Positions 59,734 through 64,000 of a stretch of DNA of 64,000 nt are shown in pieces (the stretch's first letter is position 1; each line of letters starts with the position of its first letter). The position numbers were made by a program, and so were the translations under genes. The notes beneath the pieces are model-generated. The model was given only the letters and a program-made list of their open reading frames with translations, did no database searches and was not told the origin of the DNA. This DNA comes from Parapedobacter composti (GTDB taxonomy: Bacteria; Bacteroidota; Bacteroidia; Sphingobacteriales; Sphingobacteriaceae), in NCBI RefSeq assembly GCF_900112315.1, contig NZ_FOLL01000016.1, forward strand, positions 62,001 to 126,000, written 5' to 3'.

Positions 59734-60798
59734 TCAACTCTTTGGAAATTGGGGATCCGCTTTTACCTCTTCAATCTGAAGCGTATGCCGCGCGCAGTGC
59801 GCAGCTATGAATAACAGGTTCTGGTATCCGTCAATGATACCGCCGGGGAATTCGGCAATATGGTTCCTTAAGTCTTCTACATTAGCTTGCTGAATGAAGT
59901 CCAACACGGTATTGCGGATGGTTGCCAAGTCGTTCAGCGCTGCCTCAGCATCGCGGTATTTTCCTGTTGGCTGCAGTGCTTCGGGAGCCTTATGCTTCTG
60001 GCTGCGGTCGGTTATACCGGTTATCAGAGCTTCGTCGCTGCTGGCCACTTCCGGGCGGCGCTCGGGTTGAGCCGGCTTATCCAGTTCTGCCTTTGCCATG
60101 TCAAATAACAGCCGCTCGGAGGCTACAATATGTTCCAGGCATTGACTGATGGACCACTGGTCTGCTGTAGGTTTAAATTGCAGTTGGGCCTCACTTAGTC
60201 CGGCTACACTGTTTTTCAACCGTTCCGTCGTCTGGTTGTAATAATCAATCAAGTACGCTTTGCTGCCCGTTTCCGGGCGGGACTCCAGCATGCCCTTCAG
60301 GTTTCGCAGCCCTTCTTCAAAGTCCTTGTCCATATCCACGAACCAGTTCATCAGGTTGAGCGGGTAGGATGATTTGCCGCTGATTTTCCATTCCACCTCC
60401 GTGGCATTCGGCCCCCCTTCCTCTTCCACAGTTAGCAATGCCTTGGCGGGGTTGTCAGATCCCATAAAGAATAAGTCAGACTCTACCCGCTGGCCATCAG
60501 CGATGCTCGTGATCACTTGTCTCCCTTGCCCAATTTTCTTCCCGTCCCATTCAACAGTGGCGCCCACCGTACCGTCTGTGCCGGAGTACGTTTTTTTGGC
60601 ATCCGGATCCATTTTGTACCAGACCCCATAGTTTTCTTGGTTTTTGAGGTACTTGATGTAATCAAACACCTCTTGTTTGGGTCTGTTAATGACGATGTCA
60701 GCTTCTGCTTCGAACTGCTTTGGAGCAAACAGTGCGAGCACCAGCACAAGGGCAACCAAACCGATGATGCCCAAGAGGATTCCTTTGATGATTTTCAT
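59734..60798 (-). CDS. SRPBCC-DinB fusion protein with N-terminal membrane helix
   Basis: 354 residues. An N-terminal hydrophobic helix (IIKGILLGIIGLVALVLVLALF) is followed by a START-like SRPBCC domain (about 30-175, FEAEADIVINRPKQEVFDYI) and a DinB-like four-helix domain (about 180-350) with LSEAQLQFKPTADQWSISQC then LEHIVASE and AAHCARHTLQIEEV, whose His residues could hold a metal as in DinB/YfiT proteins. The two parts are normally separate proteins. Function unknown; perhaps a membrane-anchored small-molecule-modifying enzyme. Confidence 0.87.
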   Translation of the reverse strand: MKIIKGILLGIIGLVALVLVLALFAPKQFEAEADIVINRPKQEVFDYIKYLKNQENYGVWYKMDPDAKKTYSGTDGTVGATVEWDGKKIGQGRQVITSIADGQRVESDLFFMGSDNPAKALLTVEEEGGPNATEVEWKISGKSSYPLNLMNWFVDMDKDFEEGLRNLKGMLESRPETGSKAYLIDYYNQTTERLKNSVAGLSEAQLQFKPTADQWSISQCLEHIVASERLLFDMAKAELDKPAQPERRPEVASSDEALITGITDRSQKHKAPEALQPTGKYRDAEAALNDLATIRNTVLDFIQQANVEDLRNHIAEFPGGIIDGYQNLLFIAAHCARHTLQIEEVKADPQFPKS

Positions 60799-61044
60799 GA
60801 TTTAATGGTGTTGTTTATGATTAAAGGTATTAAATTTTTTACATCCCCGAGCACTAAGTGTATAACCCTGCAAACATAATATCAATAGCAGAATAACGAG
60901 AGGTGCGATTGGGTCAATATATAGGGGGAACTGCGACAACAAACGGAACCTGCCGCAACTGGATAATTAACAATCACATAATACTTGGATAACGTGCTGC
61001 TTATTTGCTCACCGTAGGTTTGGCGCTTGAAAGTACGGCCTGTT

Positions 61045-61635
61045 ATGCCCCAAACTTACAATACATCCACAGATGCGTATCTTCTGGAAGAAGCCGGGCT
61101 CGGTAACGAAGCAGCGTTTGCGGTTTTATTTGAGCGTTATTTCCATAAATTGCATCGGTTTGCACTGAAACATCTCCGTGATGAATGTGTGGCCGAAGAG
61201 CTTGTGATGGATTTGATGGTCAATATCTGGAACAAACGGAAACAACTGCGTCCGGAGATTTCCATTGCGCCCTATTTGTACCGTGCATTGAGGAACGCCA
61301 TTATTGACTGCTATCGCCAGCAACAGTCGCCCGTGCTTTTCCAGGATGAACTTCCAGAATCGTCCGCAGCGGATACGGACGCAGACCATGCTGTTCATGC
61401 CAAAGAGCTTAATGCTTGGTACCTCCGTCAGTTAAATAGTCTGCCAGTTACCCAGCGTACTGCCTTTCAGCTCAGCCGCGATGAAGGACTCTCGTATCCT
61501 CAGATTGCCGCAAAGATGAACGTCTCGGTAAAAGCGGTGGAAAAATACATCTCCAAAACGTTGGTAAACCTTCGTAAAAAATTTCAATACGGCACCAACT
61601 GCTTGATTATCTTTTTGATTTCGCTCATTTTTTAG
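61045..61635 (+). CDS. ECF RNA polymerase sigma factor (FecI type)
   Basis: 196 residues from ATG 61045. Region 2 (about 17-85, FAVLFERYFHKLHRFALKHL and VAEELVMDLMVNIWNKR) and region 4 (about 130-185, LNSLPVTQRTAFQLSRDEGL and YPQIAAKMNVSVKAVEKYIS) are present. A hydrophobic tail (CLIIFLISLIF) is usual in Bacteroidota members. It is the first gene of a sigma-anti-sigma-receptor set with the FecR and TonB-dependent receptor genes that follow. Confidence 0.94.
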   Translation: MPQTYNTSTDAYLLEEAGLGNEAAFAVLFERYFHKLHRFALKHLRDECVAEELVMDLMVNIWNKRKQLRPEISIAPYLYRALRNAIIDCYRQQQSPVLFQDELPESSAADTDADHAVHAKELNAWYLRQLNSLPVTQRTAFQLSRDEGLSYPQIAAKMNVSVKAVEKYISKTLVNLRKKFQYGTNCLIIFLISLIF

Positions 61636-61782
61636 GCGGCATTCCTTGGCGCTATTCTTTTCGATGCACCATTGCTGAAGCAATTGGCGGCAACGGCACT
61701 TCCGGTTTTCGAGCGAACAGAAAAAAAACGTAGGGTGCCCTGCCCGTTTTTCGTATAAACAGATAAAGGGAATTATCAGTTT

Positions 61783-62796
61783 ATGGATAGCAATATTGAC
61801 AGGGAAACCATCCAGCGATACCTTGAAGGGACATGTACGCCAGAAGAGGCCGCCCGCGTAGCGGAATTACTGAAACAAGACGGAGCCGAAAACATACTCA
61901 GGCAACTGCTGGATGCCGACTGGCAGCGGTTTGACGAAGGTCCGGCAGACGGAGCTACCGCAAAAGCGTGGCAACAGAAGTTTGTGGCCAGGGTCAGGCG
62001 CCGGGGCAGACATTCGAGATTCCCCTTCCAGCGTTTCTCGCAAGCGGCTATTTGGCTGCTGCTTGCGGGAGCAAGCTTCTTCATATACCAGACGCTTACA
62101 AATCGGGATACCCCAACCAACGAGGAACGCATCGCACATGTGGAGATGCAGGAAGTGGCCACACAACGGGGACAGCGTAAAACGGTGCACCTACCAGACA
62201 GTTCAGTTATCTACCTTGGTCCGGAAAGCCGGCTTCGGTTTGCCAGGAACTTCAATGGATTGGAAAAGCGGGCGGTGCAGTTCACTGGCGAAGCATTTTT
62301 TGAAGTTCATCCCAACCCGGATAAACCCTTTACCGTGCACTCAGGCGATTTGGAAACCCGTGTTCTCGGTACTTCGTTTAAAATAGATGCACATGAGCAT
62401 CAGCCATATACCGTTCAGGTGGCAACGGGGAAAGTGCGGGTTAGCAAGACTACGCCGGATAGCATTGAAGCGCTGGCGGATTTAACCAAAGGACAGGCTA
62501 TTCAATATACGTCTCATACCGCAACTGTCAGCCGTTTAACTGCTGATCCGACGCACCTGACAGCCTGGAAGAATGGTATGGCGGTGTATGAAAATATCAG
62601 CCTTGCGGCACTGGCACGCGAGATAGCGCGCTGGTATGATGTTGATGTAACCATCCATAATCCGGATATATCGGCGTACCGCATCACCATCGCTTTGTCT
62701 TGGAAAGATCCGCTGGAGCGATCGTTGAAAGCGATTAAGGCGACCGCTAATTTCGACTATACCATAACAGATAGGAAAATTGTATTGCACCATTAA
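61783..62796 (+). CDS. FecR-family anti-sigma factor
   Basis: 337 residues: N-terminal cytoplasmic part (about 1-75, sigma binding), one membrane helix (AIWLLLAGASFFIYQTL, about 88-104), and the periplasmic FecR domain (about 125-220, GQRKTVHLPDSSVIYLGPES) with the DUF4974-type C-terminus (about 265-337, SLAALAREIARWYDVDVTI). It holds the sigma factor until a TonB-dependent receptor reports substrate binding. It lies 147 bp after the sigma gene and 234 bp before the receptor. Confidence 0.95.
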   Translation: MDSNIDRETIQRYLEGTCTPEEAARVAELLKQDGAENILRQLLDADWQRFDEGPADGATAKAWQQKFVARVRRRGRHSRFPFQRFSQAAIWLLLAGASFFIYQTLTNRDTPTNEERIAHVEMQEVATQRGQRKTVHLPDSSVIYLGPESRLRFARNFNGLEKRAVQFTGEAFFEVHPNPDKPFTVHSGDLETRVLGTSFKIDAHEHQPYTVQVATGKVRVSKTTPDSIEALADLTKGQAIQYTSHTATVSRLTADPTHLTAWKNGMAVYENISLAALAREIARWYDVDVTIHNPDISAYRITIALSWKDPLERSLKAIKATANFDYTITDRKIVLHH

Positions 62797-62881
62797 CTCA
62801 GGCAATGCCTAAAACTAAAAGGTATGCCATTTCTAAAGAAAGGAGGGATGTTAGCAACAGCATAAAACGTATAACAAAGAA

Positions 62882-62902
62882 CTCCCCGCCAGAAGCGGGG
62901 AG
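62882..62902 (+). terminator. GC-rich hairpin between FecR and receptor genes
   Basis: CTCCCCGC/GCGGGGAG (62882-62889 with 62895-62902), 5-base loop, without a T tract. More likely an mRNA processing or stability element that sets the receptor apart than a full terminator. Confidence 0.45.
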
Positions 62903-63030
62903 CCCCGATAAGATGCAGTATTTCAGGTAAACCGATGTTTGGAAGCCTCGGGTTTGCCTCAAAACTGCCGGGTTCTGCGCAAAGGCGGAACCATTACGCC
63001 TGTTACTTAAAAAACGTAATCATCAAAAGT

Positions 63031-64000
63031 ATGCAAAATGTAGGAAATCTACGCCATAATATATTGTTCGTTATGAAGTGTTCTTCGATGGTATTGATCC
63101 TGTTATGCTGGCTGTGCGGGATGTTACAAGCAGCGTCGGTAAATGGCCAATCGGTGAAGGATATTTACATCAGTATCGATTTACGACAATCTAATCTTAA
63201 GGAAAGTCTGCTGGAATTGCAGAAAAAAAGCAATGTCCGCATAGTGTTCGGGGCAGCGCTTGTGGATAATAAAGCAAGTAAAATCAACCTAAAAGAACAA
63301 CACATCAGTTTAGCACAGGCGCTGGACCGCGTGCTTATGGACTCCGGTTTGCGCTACCGCGAGGTGGATGGTTTCGTGGTTATCCAGCCGATTCCGGTAC
63401 AGGCGCGTGTCACCGGTCAGGTGTTGGATACCGACGGAAAAACCGCATTGGCGGGTGTATCCATCCGCATCAAGGGGTCGGGCGTGGGTACCACGTCTGA
63501 TGAAAATGGCCGCTTTTCAGTTGGTGTTCCCGAAGAAGGGGCCGTGTTGGTGTTTACCTACCTGGGGTATGAAACCAACGAAGTGCCGGTAAGCGCGGGT
63601 GATCGGACTATTACCGTAAGGCTTACCGTGTCGGCTACGGCACTGGGTGAGGTAACTGTACAGGCCAGGCGCCGCGCCAATACGGAAATTGCGGTACTGG
63701 AAGAACGGAGAAACGCCTCCATCATCCAGGATGCCATCTCGGCCGACCAGATTCTGAAAACGGCAAGTATCACCACCACACAGGCATTGTCAAGAGTATC
63801 CGGGGTGACCATCACCGATGATAAATATGTGGCAATACGCGGGCTTGGCGATCGCAGTGTAATCGGGCAGCTCAATGGCGCGCGTCTCGCTTCGTCGAAT
63901 CCCGACCGCAGTGCGATCCCCTTAGATCTCGTGCCCGCGTCGTTACTGGATAACATCACTATCTACAAGACCGTTACCCCGGATAAACCGGCGGATGCGG
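63031..64000 (+). CDS. TonB-dependent receptor with STN domain, 5' part
   Basis: 323 codons visible; the gene runs off the window. ATG at 63031 (63073 also possible) with a signal peptide (MVLILLCWLCGMLQAASVNG). In order: an STN domain (about 55-125, LKESLLELQKKSNVRIVFG ... SLAQALDRVL), which contacts the FecR protein; a carboxypeptidase-regulatory-like domain (about 128-205, TGQVLDTDGKTALAGVSIRI); and a plug start (IIQDAISADQILKTASITTT, then VAIRGLGDRSVIGQLNGARL). The STN plus sigma/FecR genes mark a trans-envelope signalling receptor. Substrate unknown. Confidence 0.93.
   Translation, partial: MQNVGNLRHNILFVMKCSSMVLILLCWLCGMLQAASVNGQSVKDIYISIDLRQSNLKESLLELQKKSNVRIVFGAALVDNKASKINLKEQHISLAQALDRVLMDSGLRYREVDGFVVIQPIPVQARVTGQVLDTDGKTALAGVSIRIKGSGVGTTSDENGRFSVGVPEEGAVLVFTYLGYETNEVPVSAGDRTITVRLTVSATALGEVTVQARRRANTEIAVLEERRNASIIQDAISADQILKTASITTTQALSRVSGVTITDDKYVAIRGLGDRSVIGQLNGARLASSNPDRSAIPLDLVPASLLDNITIYKTVTPDKPADA

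Noticed and set aside
60799-61044. Intergenic region before the FecI-type sigma gene
   Set aside because: No TAnnTTTG box or stable hairpin stood out, so no regulatory site is claimed.

Overview
The window is a chromosomal segment of a Bacteroidota bacterium, most likely family Sphingobacteriaceae (Parapedobacter/Pedobacter-like). Evidence: SusD-type and STN/carboxypeptidase-like TonB-dependent outer-membrane proteins, a 39-residue Thx ribosomal protein, ECF sigma/FecR cassettes, LytTR regulation, and repeated promoters of the Bacteroidota form TTG-N18..20-TAnnTTTG. The assignment is by family content only; no search was possible.

Layout. 1-3.9 kb: end of a polysaccharide-utilisation locus (SusD C-terminus and two surface lipoproteins of DUF4959/DUF5000 and DUF4998 type). 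4-10.1 kb: a ROK repressor divergent from a Tat-exported Gfo/Idh/MocA oxidoreductase and a large HEAT-repeat protein with two 3-keto-disaccharide-hydrolase (DUF1080) domains, i.e. a periplasmic oxidise-then-cleave route for glycosides. 10.2-37.2 kb: mostly housekeeping genes: dapA, ligA, lipid acyltransferase and glycosyltransferase, coaD, pyrE, exported superoxide dismutase, rocD, rlmB, thx, smc, a DnaQ-like exonuclease, trxB, and a persulfide dioxygenase/rhodanese pair.

37.3-42.9 kb is the unusual part: a visibly A+T-richer accessory island, nearly all on the minus strand. A lipoprotein anchor module (GTG start at 42376) is joined through a tract of nine G residues to a papain-like C-terminal toxin domain. 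As sequenced the two lie in different frames; losing one G fuses them into a 638-residue protein. A probable immunity gene follows with a 4-base overlap. Downstream, about 300 bp holding the anchor's upstream region and first ~60 codons is duplicated; the copy is decayed and is followed by an orphan Tae4 amidase domain without a start codon and a Tai4-type immunity gene. Remnants of a PIN toxin and of a DUF6922-like gene flank the island. This looks like a polymorphic, lipoprotein-anchored toxin locus that gains toxin/immunity cassettes by duplicating its promoter and anchor and may switch expression by slippage in the G tract.

42.9-48.2 kb: a TPR histidine kinase with a LytTR response regulator, then three lipoproteins, two of them tandem paralogs. 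48.2-49.45 kb: a mobile-element scar (C-terminal pieces of an ATPase and of a serine recombinase) next to tRNA-Ser(GGA). 49.5-54.75 kb: a hydrolase, an ECF sigma factor with a TonB-like anti-sigma protein, and a divergent vWA protein. 54.8-59.4 kb: a Zn/Cd-type P-ATPase, the pxpBCA 5-oxoprolinase operon and tRNA-Val(GAC). 59.5-64 kb: a 51-residue Lys-rich protein, an SRPBCC-DinB fusion, and a sigma/FecR/TonB-dependent-receptor cassette cut by the window end.

Start codons were often moved inward from the longest possible ORF to an ATG compatible with a signal peptide, a promoter or an operon overlap; this is stated per gene. Gene-free stretches over 300 bases are 37645-38151 (DUF6922-like remnant) and 42481-42917 (PIN remnant plus three hairpins).
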